Both the position numbers and the translations under genes were made by a program. A stretch of 64,000 nt of DNA, taken from NCBI GenBank assembly GCA_964035575.1, contig OZ037848.1, forward strand, positions 1,240,001 through 1,304,000, written 5' to 3'. The notes under the pieces were generated by a model. That model saw nothing but the letters and a program-made list of their open reading frames with translations. It was not told the DNA's origin and did no database searches. Below, one piece after another: positions 1 to 12,257 of the stretch (position 1 is its first letter; every line of letters begins with the position of its first letter). Origin of the DNA: Rhynchopus sp. YZ270_cl-10. Taxonomy: Eukaryota > Euglenozoa > Diplonemea > Diplonemida > Diplonemidae.

Positions 1-109
1 TTTGCGTCTTCCGCAATTTACAAACTTTTTTGTAAACACATCTTCGCCCATTGCACAGACCCTTTGGAAAACCCTTTTTTTCTCACAAATAACAGCGAAG
101 ACTACACCA

Positions 110-146
110 CAATGGTAACTATACTAATCCAACAAATTATCAAAAG
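110..146 (+). repeat. Repeat E, 3' tail only
   Basis: The segment reads like the end of dispersed repeat E (CTAATCCAACAAATTATC) and is nearly the same as the tail at 41618-41646. The conserved 5' part of E is missing. It lies just upstream of a pyrimidine tract. Confidence 0.45.
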
Positions 147-243
147 ACTTAGGATCATCTATATAACGTTTCCCCCTCTCCCTCCCCCTCCCCCTCCCCC
201 GACCAAACGTACAACACAAAACCAACACAAATTTCCAACACAG

Positions 244-551
244 GATCTGCTGATGGTTCTGTCGAGCCTGATGCTGAAGCGGCACAGAAGTACTTCGAGG
301 AGGCAGCACTGCTCGGCTCTGCCAGCGCCGCCCTCTACGAGAGAGAACGTGAGGAGCGCACTGCCATGAAACAGGATGCGCTCAAGCGCCACTTCGCCCG
401 TGAGAAGCTCATCGCAGAAGTTGCTGCAAAGGCAAAAGGGGAAAACACCGAATCCAAAGAAGCAACTAAAGAAGAAGACACACCTGCAGAAGACATCCCC
501 GCAGATGACACACAAAGCTGCAAAGCCGACGACGGGAAATGCAAACAGTGA
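244..551 (+). CDS. 3' terminal exon of an unidentified coiled-coil/acidic protein (partial)
   Basis: An open frame of about 102 codons ends in TGA at 549-551. It follows a C/T tract (170-200) and AACACAG at 237-243, which looks like a 3' splice acceptor, so the start of the protein should lie upstream, probably off the left edge. The N-terminal half is helical and charged (KYFEEAALLGSASAALYERE), then a basic stretch (MKQDALKRHFAREKLIAE), then an acidic Lys/Glu/Asp tail with two cysteines (QSCKADDGKCKQ). Codon use is GC-rich and unlike the flanking T-rich DNA, which supports real coding. I do not recognise the family. The internal ATG at 366 gives a 61-aa protein, but coding character extends upstream of it, so I prefer the exon model. 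It is the only gene here that looks spliced. Confidence 0.55.
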
Positions 552-1021
552 GACCAAAAAAGTGGGCGTATGTTCAAAAAGAGAATCAAAAAAAAATAAG
601 GGTAAAAAAAAAACCCCCCGTATCAGAACCCTACTTCGATTATCGTAAGGTTTTATGCTTTCAGAGTCAAAAGAAAAAGAAAAAAATCCCCATTATGTCT
701 GTGCATCTGCATCTTACGTGATATTTTTGCACAAAAAAAAAAAAAAAAAAAAAAAAAAAGAAGAAGAATCTTCGAAGAGTTGGGTAGGGGGTGGTCCATC
801 TTCCCCCCCTTTCCCTCTTTTTGTTATTTGAGACAGTGCGATCTGCTTTTGGGGTGGGGGGAAAAAACAAAACTGGCAGATCTGTCTTTTTTTAGTTTTA
901 TGCTCCTCTACCCTTCTCTCCAGTATCCGCACGTTCAGAGAAGCAGAAAGAACCTCCCATTTTCCTTTTATTCCCTCACTTTCCTAATGGTGGCTGTTAT
1001 GATGTTTTCTTCTGATGTTAT

Positions 1022-1078
1022 TTGGTGTTTTCGGAAATCGGTCAACGACCTGTCAATATCGACCCCTCCCGGAACACC
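1022..1078. repeat. Small palindromic repeat H, copy 1
   Basis: The ends are inverted (TGGTGTTTTCGG against CCCGGAACACCA). The inside (CGACCTGTCAATATCGACCC) recurs at 40207-40270. No target duplication was found. Confidence 0.5.
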
Positions 1079-1164
1079 ATTATTTATTTATTTGCGCTTT
1101 TTCAATCTTTTTACCAGCAGAACATATCTGCATTTTTCTTCTTCGTATTCTGCAGAGAACGAAG

Positions 1165-1202
1165 AAGGTGCATTGCATCCCTTTTTGCACCTTTTCAACT
1201 TT
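1165..1202 (+). repeat. Class B/C-like hairpin
   Basis: Stem AAGGTGCA / TGCACCTT followed by the TTCAACTT tail typical of the hairpin family. Confidence 0.55.
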
Positions 1203-1744
1203 CTCTTTTTCCACGAATTTCTAACGGTAAAATTTTCAGAATATACATCAAAATACAGCCCCCAATTGGTTATCCCCTCTCCATCTCCCCCCTATTTGGT
1301 TATGTTTCTATCGTTTGGCCTGTTTTTTTCTTCTTTTTTTTTCCCTTTTTTTATATATTTTTTCGCTTCGAGAGAGTACAGCTCTCCTTTAGACGAATGG
1401 GTTTTTACACATTCATCTTATTCCCCCCTGATGTATGTGCACGAAGAGACACAGATCATCGTTTAGGTTCCCCCCTCCTGTTATTTCCCTTCCCTTATCA
1501 TTCTCGTTGCATTTTTTTTCTTTTTTAAACAGCGTATCTCATCGTGAGCAAGTGCCTTCTACTGAGTTGTGTGTCAATACTCGAAGGGTGTAGAGCGGTG
1601 TGTCCTTCCTGGAAATGACTCGTGCGAACCTTAGTCCAAGAAAAGAAGATTTTGGTTTTAAAAAAGGAACGGCAAGGATACGATGAAGAAGCTTCGTTTT
1701 TGTGTGACGAGCATGGGGGGAAAAACAAATAAATGGATTGTATA

Positions 1745-1796
1745 GTGGAGTTCCATCCGTGGGTGTCTACACTAATGCAAACCAAGTTTTTCAAAT
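1745..1796 (+). repeat. Dispersed repeat I, copy 1
   Basis: GTGGAGTTCCATCC, GGGTGTCTACACTAAT and CCAAGTTTTTCAAA occur in the same order at 49120-49168. Function unknown. Confidence 0.5.
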
Positions 1797-1935
1797 AAAA
1801 AATATGGTCAAAAAAAAAAAAAAATGCTCGTTTTTTTTTAAAAGTCTTAGCACCACGCTGGTAGCAGTTTGGTCGACCATTTTCCCTGTTTTTTTCCCCT
1901 CTTTTTTTGAGCACCCCCCAATCATGTTTGTGATC

Positions 1936-1982
1936 AAGGTGAAACTAAGCAACACAAACTTAGGTTCATCTTATAAACTTTT
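1936..1982 (+). repeat. Class A hairpin
   Basis: AAGGTGAAACTAAGC pairs with CTTAGGTTCATCTT; the tail ATAAACTTTT is intact. The loop is enlarged relative to the family. Confidence 0.65.
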
Positions 1983-2864
1983 CGGTTTTCTTTTCCCCCC
2001 CTTTTTTTTCCTTTTTCCTTTTTACCACACTGCCAATCCAAAGTCTAGCAATTCTCTCTTCCCTGCACTTTGCATCATGCAATTCGAAGGGAAGAGTTTT
2101 TGTTAGAGATTTTTTTTCTTCTTTTTTCTTTGGATGTTCAAAGTGTGCTTCTCTCCTTTTGATGATATACCCACTAAAGGTATCTTCATCATATTAAAAA
2201 GTTTTTCCGCCGCGTGCATCACTCATGATGCTTTCGCTGCGCTCCATTTTTTTTTAAAAAAATAAGTTTTAGTTTCCGTCAGGCTACCACTCTCCCCCAC
2301 CCCCCTCAGACGTGCATTTCAGCACCGTTCTTTTTATTGTTCTCCTCGTTTTTTTTTTTTCCCCTTCTTTTTTGTTTTGTTTGCAAAGTTATTTTTTTCG
2401 AACAGTGCTACTAATAAAGCAGTATGCTGCATTGCAGGAAGATACCGAAAAAAAAAATAAATCGGTTTCTTCAAATAAATTGTTGGAGTGGAGTTGTCAC
2501 CTTATGCAAAGCTCCATGTTCTCATTCTAAAAATCTTGTTCCTTTTTAGGGAAGGACCTTTCCCCCGCAGTTTTCCTCTGGTTTAAAAAAAAAAATTATG
2601 CAGAAACCCATTTTTTTCTTTTTGTTTTCCAGGAGTAAATATGCGGCTATTTTTGTCGATAAAAAATATATATTGCAATGAGAAGAAGAAGGATTGTTCG
2701 CTTATTTTGAAACAACAGCAAATAATAATAAAAAAAACAAACAAACGAATACCACGCTAAAGAAATCAGAACCTCCCATTTTTATCATTTTTTTTTCTTC
2801 TTTTTTTAAACCACGAAATGGATGGCGAAATGAAGGCAGCATAGGGACCCACGGTACACGGGTA

Positions 2865-2905
2865 CCAAGGTGCACTGTCGCGAGTGGGCTTTGTATTTCA
2901 AGCAT
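2865..2905 (+). repeat. Class F repeat
   Basis: AAGGTGCACTGTCGCGAG, then GGGCTTTGTATTTCAAG. The same order of blocks occurs at 21797, 22465 and 62545. Confidence 0.5.
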
Positions 2906-3054
2906 TCATTTTTTTTTTAGACCCTCCCAACAACACAGCACCATTCTCTCCACAGGTATTTACCAATAGAGCCACATCCACCCTCACCTTATCGACTACT
3001 ATTTGAACTATTTTCTCAAGTTTTTCCGCAACAAAAAACGATACCAAACCAGTG

Positions 3055-4071
<1,017 letters not shown>

Positions 4072-4080
4072 ACACAGTGA

Positions 4081-4107
4081 CCATAACGGGTTAACCCCCC
4101 CTTATGG
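4081..4107 (+). repeat. Hairpin just after the stop of paralogue 1
   Basis: CCATAA and TTATGG pair around an inner GGGTTAACCC palindrome, beginning 10 bases after the stop. Possibly a 3' UTR structure. Confidence 0.45.
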
Positions 4108-4275
4108 TGTTTCATGTTATAACGTTATATCATTCGTTGAACGGAGAAAAAAAAAACGGTTGTCTGGTGCTATCCGGGGGGCGGCGTTTTGCAAAGTTTC
4201 ACAAAGTTTCACAAAATGTCACAAAATTTCAATCCTATGCACACCGTGTCACAACGTTTCACAACGCTTCATTTT

Positions 4276-4320
4276 TGCCAGCGTCCGCCGATGAACGGTG
4301 CGGCGTTTGCACTTTCAACG
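4276..4320 (+). repeat. Class C hairpin
   Basis: GCGTCCGCCGATGAACGG core, GCGTTTGCACTTTCAAC end. The 5' AGTGCC is degenerate here. Confidence 0.65.
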
Positions 4321-4578
4321 ATGTCTGCATCAAGAGTGTCTCTACGTTATAAAAATCACACACTTTTTTTTTGTGGACCACTCTCTATACTTTTTTGTTA
4401 ACTGCTTCCTCGAGAAGGAGTTGTTTGAACGCTGACGAACCTACACGGTGGACGGTTTGAGCGGGATTGCGTCAAAAAAAATTGACGTTTTTTTTGGGAG
4501 AGCAATTCTCAACCAGTATTTTCGTACACGTTTGACTGGCCACCGTGTATCCTAGGCGTTGGTACTTAACGTTCTTGC

Positions 4579-4620
4579 AAGGTGGCTAAGCACAAGAGGC
4601 TTAGGTTCATCTGGTAAACC
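4579..4620 (+). repeat. Class A hairpin
   Basis: AAGGTGGCTAAGCACAAGAG, then GCTTAGGTTCATCT and GTAAACC. Confidence 0.75.
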
Positions 4621-4750
4621 TTTTGTTTTTTAGGTGTGTATCAGTATCAGGGGAATTCGTCTTTCAATTTGTTTTTTCTTTAAACAATAGAAAGAGATGC
4701 TGATGTACGACCCCATCTTTCAAAAAAAAATTTTTTTTAAACATCATTCT

Positions 4751-5484
4751 CAGTGTTTCCGCGCTCCTTCATTGGGTACGATTTTTGATGAAGAATCGTG
4801 ATTTTGTACATAAAAGGTAAATACGTCCCGAGCCCGGCGCGCTACGCGCGCCGGAATTTAACGCAAGTTCGGGGCCTCCGGCGGAGAAACTAGAGTTCTG
4901 TCCCAAAAAACGCGTCCCAGCGCAGTCCCTGAGATTTCCAAAAAATAAAATAAAAAAGCGCGGTCGAGCCCGACCCGGAATGAGAGAATTCCTCGGGTAT
5001 CCGACTGAGGAGTTCAACTTGATTGATATTTGCACCAGACACACGAATTATCAGTAACCTCAGTACGTGTACAAAAAGAAACGGTGGCCATAGCATCAAG
5101 GCTCCTGGCGAAGCCACGGTACGCAACATTTCAAAAAATTGCGCATAAAATTGCACATTTTTACAGCCAAACAATGTCATGGGAAACTTGCGCCGCAGGC
5201 GCACGGTACGCTACTTTTTTCTTTCGCCATGCTGCATGCTTCCTTTTCGTTCGGCGTTTGATCAATTGAGTCGCGTTCTGGCTGTGACGGGGTCACTTTG
5301 TTCATGAGGCCAGTTCTGGTCACTCAGTGGCTTATGTGGGGGAATTTTTTTTTTTTTTCGGGAATTTTTTTTCATTTTTATTTTTTTCCAATGAAGAATT
5401 CTTCACTGGAAAAAGTTTTTTTTTTTGGGATTTTTTTTTTTTTTCGAAGAATTCTTCATCGGATTCTTCAGCGCGGAAAGTCTG
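4751..5484. mobile_element. Non-autonomous hAT-like element 1
   Basis: Ends CAGTGTTTCCGCGC and GCGCGGAAAGTCTG are inverted. The flanks carry a perfect 8-bp duplication, ATCATTCT (4743-4750 and 5485-5492), the size made by hAT transposases. No transposase ORF. The inside (about 4810-5280) matches parts of the hAT-like elements at 18417 and 22548, including the GCGTACCGTG-type modules and a palindromic GCGCGC block. A run of GAAGAATTCTTC palindromes lies near the right end. Confidence 0.88.
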
Positions 5485-5504
5485 ATCATTCTTAGACATA
5501 CTTC

Positions 5505-5693
5505 GTGGTCCGCCGGAGTGCGCCTGAGTTGAGACGGACTATGGCGGACTTTGAAAGTCCGTCTCGAGTCCGCCCGAGTCCGTCTCAGGTTCGCCCGAGT
5601 TGAGACGGACCTGAGACGGAGACGGACCTGAGTCCGTCTCAACTCGGGCGGGGGTCTTGGTGGGATTTTTTCTGGCGGGCTCAGGCGGACCAC
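5505..5693. mobile_element. Short element built from palindromic GTCCGTCTC units
   Basis: The ends match inversely (GTGGTCCGCCGGAG and CTCAGGCGGACCAC). The inside repeats GAGACGGAC / GTCCGTCTC palindromes. It begins 12 bp after the hAT duplication. No clear target duplication. Confidence 0.55.
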
Positions 5694-5720
5694 AAAGTCC
5701 GAATTCTTTAAAAATAAGCA

Positions 5721-5825
5721 ACCTGATTTTGCCCGAAATTTGGTGGAGTTTGGTGGAGTTTGGTGGGTACTTAAACCCCCCTACCCAAACTCAAACTCCC
5801 CAAAAATTTCTGGCAAAAATCAGGT
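5721..5825. mobile_element. CCTGATTT-family miniature inverted-repeat element (MITE)
   Basis: ACCTGATTTTGCC at the left pairs with GGCAAAAATCAGGT at the right. The inside holds tandem TGGTGGAGTT and its complement. Related ends occur at 11278, 37511, 40355 and 48061. Confidence 0.6.
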
Positions 5826-7526
5826 AGAACAAAACGCTGGCAGCAAAACGCTGTTTATTTATTTATTTATTTTTGCTGTATTCTGCGTTCTTCCTTCTTT
5901 TTTGTACTTTCTTCGGATCCTGTGAAGAAAAAACCGTGGCTGCCTATCTAGTGATAGTAGTCTATAATCAAACAAATTTTTTTTTGTACTTTCTGTTCAT
6001 TTGATTAGGAAGTATATGACACAATTTTTAATTCTCGTTTTTTTTTTTTTTTAGACGCTCTCCCAATTTTTTTTCCTGTCCATTTTGATTTTTTCTCTCT
6101 TCAAATCTGTTTTTTCAAATCAGCTGGTGGACAAAACTCCATCTTTCGATTGAAAAGAATATCTTAATCATTTTCTCTTCAAATCTGTTGAACGCCGAAC
6201 CAGAGTAAGGGGGGATACCATTTTTTTCATTTTTGAGAGGAAATCAGACGTGGATCATCCATTGTCAACCTCGAACAAAATGGATGTAGAAACTGCATGG
6301 TTTCGGAGTATTGGTCTCGCACCCCAAAGCACACAATTACAAAAAAAATAATACAGATTTGTATTTCAAGTCTGATTGCTTCTTTTCTTTGTTTTTAAAA
6401 GGCTTTGTTTACAGTTTGAAAACCACCCCCAAAAATGGACAAAAAAACCCCTTGGACAGAGTGTCATCACTATTGGTTGTGCGTTTTTCCTTCCTCCCGT
6501 CTTTCTTTTGCAGAGGGGATCAGGGAAAAAAAAACGTAATAATTACCCAATCCTTCACAGGAATTAAAGACCGATTTTCTTCAATTTTGATTGAAAATGA
6601 CGAGCGCGCTGCCCATTATTTTCCCTTTTCAAAAAAAAAAAATGAGGAATAAAATAAAATCCATCTTCTCTCTTCCCTCGTCTTTCTTTAGTTCCATTAT
6701 AGATGGCTAAGGATACGATTGAGGTTTCATCTTTCCACCATTTCTTTTATTCTTACCGTATCCCCCACCCCTTTTCCCCCCAGTAGATGGTACACAGTTT
6801 GTCAACATTAATGATTGTAACGTTGATGCCTCATTCGTACTGTCTCTTTTCTGGAGCCTTTTTTTTCTTTGAGCTGTCCCCTATTTCAGGTACGCTCCTA
6901 AATAGTGCCGGTTTTCAGGATTTTTAATTTCGAAATAACGTACGCAAGAAGTACGCAATATAGGGTATTCCTGTATTTTTTTTGAACAAAATGCGCAACC
7001 AGTACGCAAAGAAGTACGCAATATGGGGTCGTCAGGAGTACCAATGTAATTATTTTCTCAGGTTTTCTGCGCCCCCACCCGACCCATGCGTATGTTTGCG
7101 CTCTCTCTTGTTGCCCTGTGCTCTCATCGTCTGCGACCTGTTTCATAGCACCACTCTTGCTCCATCTGGGTCAGACCTTCCTCGTGTACATCGATGCTTC
7201 CCAGACGTTGCCTCTTAGCTGGTCTATCGTCTGGGGTTTCCGAGTCACGATATCCCTTTTAGGGCAAAAGGTGTGGTTGCGGAAGTTGGTTGGCATGTGT
7301 GGTGCCACCAGGAGCTCATGGAAGATTCGTTTGCTCAGTTGCCGCCTCTGAGACTTTTGAACAATAGAGAAAGCACACTATTGCAACGGTGAGCAGGCAA
7401 TGATCCACTCCAGATCTATTCATAAACCCCTTCAAAAAAGGGCAAATTTTTCTCTGAAACCCTGTAGTAAATACGATTCAGCTTTTTTACCTGCCCTATT
7501 TGCATTTTTTTTTTTTTTTATTCCTA
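5826..7526. other. Gene-free stretch
   Basis: T-rich DNA with repeat J (6124-6170) and a weak inverted pair at 6889-7042 (GGTACGCTCCT and AGGAGTACC) that encloses AAGTACGCAATAT repeats also seen at 39140-39190. No supported gene. Confidence 0.55.
6124..6170 (+). repeat. Dispersed repeat J, copy 1
   Basis: GGTGGACAAAACTCCATCTT and CGATTGAAAA recur almost unchanged at 46149-46194. Confidence 0.6.
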
Positions 7527-8371
7527 CAAGCTGGTGTGTTCCGGGGTATCGGAAAATACAAATTTTCACCAATCTTCACCAATCTTCACCAATCTTCACA
7601 AGTTTTCACAAGTTTTCACAAATTTTCACAACATAATTTTTGGCCATTTTTTTGTGAAGAATTGTGAAGAATTGTGAAGAGTTGTGAAGAGTTGTGAATA
7701 GTTGTGAAGAGTTGTGAATTGAAATGAAAATTTGGATGAAAAAAACACAGATGTTGTGAAGATTTGTGAAGAGTTGTGAACAGTTGTGAAGAGTTGTGAA
7801 TTGGAGGGAAAAAAAGGGGGGTGTTTTTTTCCAGGGTTTTTTGCAGGACTGGTCAGGTAAAGTGTGCTGTGCAGAGGGCTAGCTAGCCTGGGTCAAGCTG
7901 GCCGTACCACCCCACCCCCTGTGCGGAGGAGGACGACGGAAGTCCGCGGCGTGTTCGTTTGTTGCCTTTTTTTTTTTCAACATGTTCGCAACTCTCAAGA
8001 AAGTAGCGTACCGTGCGCCTGCGACGCAGCTAAAAATTACGAGCGGTAGCCCACAGCTCTACCCGAAATGTTGCGTACTGTGGCTTCGCTAGAAAAGTTT
8101 TGTACCAGTGGCACTACCACTTTTTCCCCTGTTTTTTGTACCGTTTTACTCAAAACACAGCTGGGCACAACTAGCACCATACTCACCTAAACTATGCCTA
8201 TATTAGGCACAATTTCAGCACACTTTCAGCACAAGTACACACACGTACACGTTGGGGCCATATTCTGAGCAAGAATTACCCCCACTAGTTATCAAACACA
8301 CGTACACACAATCAACCACAATTACACCTAAGTTGCTCTGGGGAAAAAAATGGTACACCACCCGATAGGAC

Positions 8372-8741
8372 TACTGTACTGTACTGTACTGTACTGTACT
8401 GTACTGTACTGTACTGTACTGTACTGTACTGTACTGTACTGTACTGTACTGTACTGTACTGTACTGTACTGTACTGTACTGTACTGTACTGTACTGTACT
8501 GTACTGTACTGTACTGTACTGTACTGTACTGTACTGTACTGTACTGTACTGTACTGTACTGTACTGTACTGTACTGTACTGTACTGTACTGTACTGTACT
8601 GTACTGTACTGTACTGTACTGTACTGTACTGTACTGTACTGTACTGTACTGTACTGTACTGTACTGTACTGTACTGTACTGTACTGTACTGTACTGTACT
8701 GTACTGTACTGTACTGTACTGTACTGTACTGTACTGTACTG
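8372..8741 (+). repeat. (GTACT)n microsatellite
   Basis: About 74 perfect pentamers without visible interruption, inside the 7532-10662 element. The repeat-coded reading frames are not genes. Confidence 0.97.
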
Positions 8742-9273
8742 CCGAATGCTCTAATTAGAGTCTGATTAGAGCGCAATGCATATTTAACCGGTGTTTAAAA
8801 ACAAGGAGCCAGACAGTTCACCTTCGGGCATAAGGCGTGCCCCGGCATATCGTTTTGATCCCGTTAACTACGGTGCCACAGTTGGCCCAGCTGGTCACTT
8901 TATTCCCAGGAAGTAAAAAAACCGTGAATGAGGGAGCGATAAATAAGGGTAACTGAAGGGGGAAATTGAATTTTGATGAGCCCAAAAACATGGTTTTCTG
9001 GTCCCGTTGTCAAAATCTCTGCCCACACCCACTCCCCGAGAGAACCAACAATTCTCTAGCTGACTTCTTTGATAATCCCCACCAAAAAGGCGGATAAGAC
9101 GAAAGGAGACGAAGTAACCGCCAAGGACTCACCAGTGCGTCGATCCATCATGTGTGAGAGATGCAAAACAACCACCGCCATAATGGAATTAACCTGTAGG
9201 TTAACCTCACACAGGACAGTCTCGTCGCCCACAAAGGTCAATAATACACTCCGGATTTTGGGGACAATTATTG

Positions 9274-9368
9274 ACCGAAAATGGGCCGCCTATTAGTGAC
9301 CGGGCTCATATTTTCCGAAATTTAAGAGGTCATAAAATTGTCCAATTTTCAACGTCGGCCCCACCACT
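9274..9368 (+). repeat. Repeat L, left half (split by an insertion)
   Basis: It matches 47295-47393 (CGAAAATGGGCC, ACCGGGCTCATATTT, AAATTGTCCAATTTTC, CCCCACCACT). The right half continues at 10212-10245 (ACCACTGCACGGG, CCAAAAATGCAA). The uninterrupted copy at 47281-47420 is the empty site. Confidence 0.8.
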
Positions 9369-10211
9369 CATACTTGGACCGCCCGAAATATATTTCGGGC
9401 ATTTCGGGTGATTTCGGGCGGATTAGGGGCGGATTTCGGGCGATTTTGTGCGCCCGAATTTGCCCGAAAACGCCCGAAATGCAGATTTCGGGCGGATTCG
9501 GGCGCTTTTTCCTTAGTGAAAACCGACTAGGTAGGGTTCTATTCATTTTTGCAAAAAACTTTTTATATTTGGACATATTTGATGTCAAATCTGTCAAAAT
9601 AAGCAAGAATCGAAAACTTTTGTACACCTGAGTGCACTTTGGGAATCACCACCAAATCACGGGTTTTCTGACTATCATTTGCTTATTCCCACCCAAAACA
9701 CACTATGAACCGGGGTTTCACCATTTTTTCGTATTTCAGGGTGAATTTTTGTGAATTTTCGGGTCACAGGGTGGTTCTGACCCATTCTCGGGGTGTTTCG
9801 GGACTGTAGTTGCTCAGGAGATGCCCAAAAACGTGAAAAATCGCCTTTTTACGTTTTTAGTAGTATTTTAGTGTCAATTGTTAGGGAAATCGGTTTTATA
9901 CGTGGCTGCTAACAGAGCTGTACTCATATAAGTTGGGTTCTACTAGGACTTTTTGCTCAATTTTTTTTTCTTTGAGCAAATTTTGTGCCAATCTTTCAAA
10001 TAAAGCGTAAGATTTTTACACTGGTGGCATGCTTCCCAGCACACATAAGATACTCCAGTGCACCAATTGTGCGCCCGAATTCGCCCGAATTACGTATAAA
10101 TTCCCTTTAAAACGCCCGAAATATATTTCGGGCACATTTCGGGCGCTCGGGACCCGCGCCCGAAAATCCGCCCGAATTCGCCCGAAATTTTTTTCGGGCG
10201 GTCCAAGTATG
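9369..10211. mobile_element. 843-bp inverted-repeat element nested in repeat L
   Basis: Ends CATACTTGGACCGCCCGAAA are perfect inverted repeats. The target duplication is ACCACT (9363-9368 and 10212-10217). Subterminal DNA is full of CGCCCGAAA / TTTCGGGCG palindromes. The middle (about 9600-10010) is homologous to 32400-32815 of the TTAA element, including the GGGTCACAGGG...GACCC core. No ORF of note. Confidence 0.88.
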
Positions 10212-10436
10212 ACCACTGCACGGGGATCCCAAAAATGCAATCCAAGTCAAAAAGTTGAAAAAAAAACACACCTAAAAACACATGGCCCAAGAATGGCCCA
10301 AAAGGGTCCAAATCGTCCCGTCAGCCGCACCATTTTAGGCACTTTTTGCACATAGAACCTCCTGTGTTGCCAACCAACGTCCTCCAAAAGGTGTCCTGTA
10401 CCTACCTGTGCCCAGGCACCACCCAGACTTCGCCAC

Positions 10437-10551
10437 TTCACAACTCTTCACAACTCTTCACAACTCTTCACAGCTCTTCACAACTCTTCACAACTCTTCA
10501 CAACTCTTCACAACTCTTCACAACTCTTCACAACTCTTCACAACTCTTCAC
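10437..10551 (+). repeat. ACAACTCTTC decamer array
   Basis: About eleven tandem copies near the right end of the 7532-10662 element. The inverted counterpart follows at 10570-10620 (AGTTGTGAAG), as it does near the left end at 7655-7800. Confidence 0.85.
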
Positions 10552-10662
10552 ATACACGTTTTTTGTGAAAATTTGTGAAGAGTTGTGAATAGTTGTGAAG
10601 AGTTGTGAAGAGTTGTGAATTGAAATGAAAATTTGTATTTTTCGATACCCCGGAACACACCA

Positions 10663-10985
10663 CAAGCGTAGCTTAAAGGAGAAATAGTTCCTCAGATACG
10701 GTCGCCAATCACCCCTCAAACAGGGTAATTGTGCAATCAACGAAAAAATATTTAATACAATCAACTATGTTCATTATGGAGTCCTGCTGGATAGCGCGCG
10801 ATTCGCTTATGATGCGGTCGTAGAAGGTTGGGATCGTTTTGTGTTTGTACGTGCGAGAGGATGAAGGTACGGCTTTGGTGGGTTTGGACGATGGTGACCT
10901 GCGGGAGAGTTTATAATCGTTGGCGATGCAATCAACGAAAAAACCTTTTTTCCTTTTACTTACCTATCAGAGTTACTATTTTTTT
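10663..10985 (+). repeat. Dispersed repeat D, copy 1 (interrupted)
   Basis: GCGTAGCTTAAAGGAGAAAT, ACGGTCGCCAATCACCC, GCAATCAACGAAAAAA and TATCAGAGTTACTATTTT occur in the family order. About 160 bp lie between two copies of GCAATCAACGAAAAAA (ending near 10748 and starting near 10928). That foreign piece is unlike the other copies. Confidence 0.75.
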
Positions 10986-11277
10986 TTTTTTTTTTTTTGT
11001 TGTTTTCCTTTTTCTTTTTTCCACCCCTCCCGTGCGTATTGTTTTGTCAACCCACCCCCACCATGATTCCTTTTGTCACTTTTTCTCATTTGATGGTGTG
11101 GTCCAAGGTCGCATAGTACGTGAAGGCTTTGTAAAAAACTGGGTCCAGGTTTTTTTTCCCACCCTTCTTATTTGACCGCGACCCTTTTTACTCTGTGAAC
11201 ACTTTGTAAAGACTATGTCAAAACCTTGCGCTAAAAAACTGCACGCCAATTAATTGACTTTTCGCTTTGATAAATAA

Positions 11278-11413
11278 CCACCTGATTTTTACCCCGCGTA
11301 TAGGCGCGACAAGGCCGTATAGGTCCGTATAGGTCCTTACAGGCATATACAGACCGTCCGTACACGCCTTTACGCGCTTTTACGCGCCTTTACGCGGGGT
11401 AAAAATCAGGTGG
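11278..11413. mobile_element. CCACCTGATTT MITE with TA-rich target
   Basis: Perfect inverted ends CCACCTGATTTTTACCCCGC and its complement. The inside repeats CGTATAGGCGCG-like units. The flanks both read AATAA, a possible 5-bp duplication. Its closest relative is 48061-48144. Confidence 0.8.
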
Positions 11414-11874
11414 AATAAAGAGAAAAAGTTTAAAACAAATCATCAAATTCCTTTTCGTCAAAAAAAAAAAATACCCCCTCTCTTTCCCTCCCTCTCATCA
11501 CTCAGTCTGGTGGTGGGAGATACACACAAAATGCTATGACGTAAATACTCTAAAGACGCAAACCACGCGTGAAATCAGGCTATCTGTTTTTCATTAAACT
11601 AATATCCATTTTTTTTTTTTCTTTCACGCACGTGCCTGCACCCAAGAAGTGTCCGCGCGTTATCAAATCTCAATCAGTCCCCCTTTTTTTTTGCGTCACA
11701 CAAGAGTTGTATCTCTGAGCCTTAGCACACTTTTTTGATTTTTTTTTTTTTGTTTGTCACTTTGACGTATCCTTGACATTTTGACAAAATGCTAGGAAAA
11801 CGCCAATAGTGCATTTCGAAAAAAGAAGAAAGGTGTGTGTGTGTTTCTCTTTCGTTTGGCATATTTAGCGCCCG

Positions 11875-11908
11875 AAGATGTGTGTGCATGTGAGTGTGCA
11901 TGCATCTT
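11875..11908 (+). repeat. Class B hairpin
   Basis: AAGATGTGTGTGCATG and GTGCATGCATCTT around a short TGAG loop. Confidence 0.6.
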
Positions 11909-12257
11909 CCAATTTTTGTTTGTTTTTTTTTGTTTTGTTTTGTTTTCTAAGCTCTTTCCACGTTGTCGATGGGATCAAACTTTAAAAAAAAAAGAAAAAC
12001 CATTGTGGGTGCGATAGGAGAAGATATACGGAAGAACTTCTCTCTCTCTTCTTTCTCTGTCACTCATGATTTTTTTTTCTTCGAAAAATCATCGTATTAT
12101 TTAACGCTCTTTTTTGTCTTTTTTTTTTCAATTCTTTTGAAACTATATGTTGTTGTTGTTTGTGGGGTGAAGACAATCAAAACGTAATTGTCTACTTTCC
12201 AAAAAATAAACGGGCCAGAACAGATTTTCCTTAATTGTCTCATATCTCAACCCTTAG

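Larger units (their letters stand above)
552..3054. other. Gene-free, T-rich intergenic DNA
   Basis: No convincing coding region. It holds homopolymer runs (A-run 734-758), the small palindromic repeat at 1022-1078, hairpins at 1165-1202 and 1936-1982, and a class F repeat at 2865-2905. Open frames here are T/C-rich and read mostly Phe/Ser/Leu, as expected of non-coding tracts. Confidence 0.6.
7532..10662. mobile_element. 3.1-kb non-autonomous transposon inserted in repeat D
   Basis: Inverted ends TGGTGTGTTCCGGGGTATCG and CGATACCCCGGAACACACCA, followed inwards by TACAAATTTTCA. The flanks repeat CAAGC (7527-7531 and 10663-10667). Fusing the flanks restores a repeat D start (CCTACAAGCGTAGCTTAAAG, as at 46570), which serves as the empty site. 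Next to both ends are tandem arrays of TTGTGAAGAG-type decamers. The inside holds a (GTACT)n array, a hAT-derived fragment near 7985-8100, a repeat L copy and the nested element 9369-10211. It has no transposase, and I cannot assign a superfamily from a 5-bp duplication and these ends. Confidence 0.85.
10986..12253. other. Gene-free stretch
   Basis: T-rich tracts, one MITE (11278-11413) and one class B hairpin (11875-11908). No supported gene. Confidence 0.55.

Noticed and set aside
8312-8776. YSTVQ / YCTVL repeat proteins
   Set aside because: Coded by the (GTACT)n microsatellite on both strands.
10437-10551. CRISPR-like array
   Set aside because: Units are contiguous decamers without spacers, in a eukaryotic transposon.
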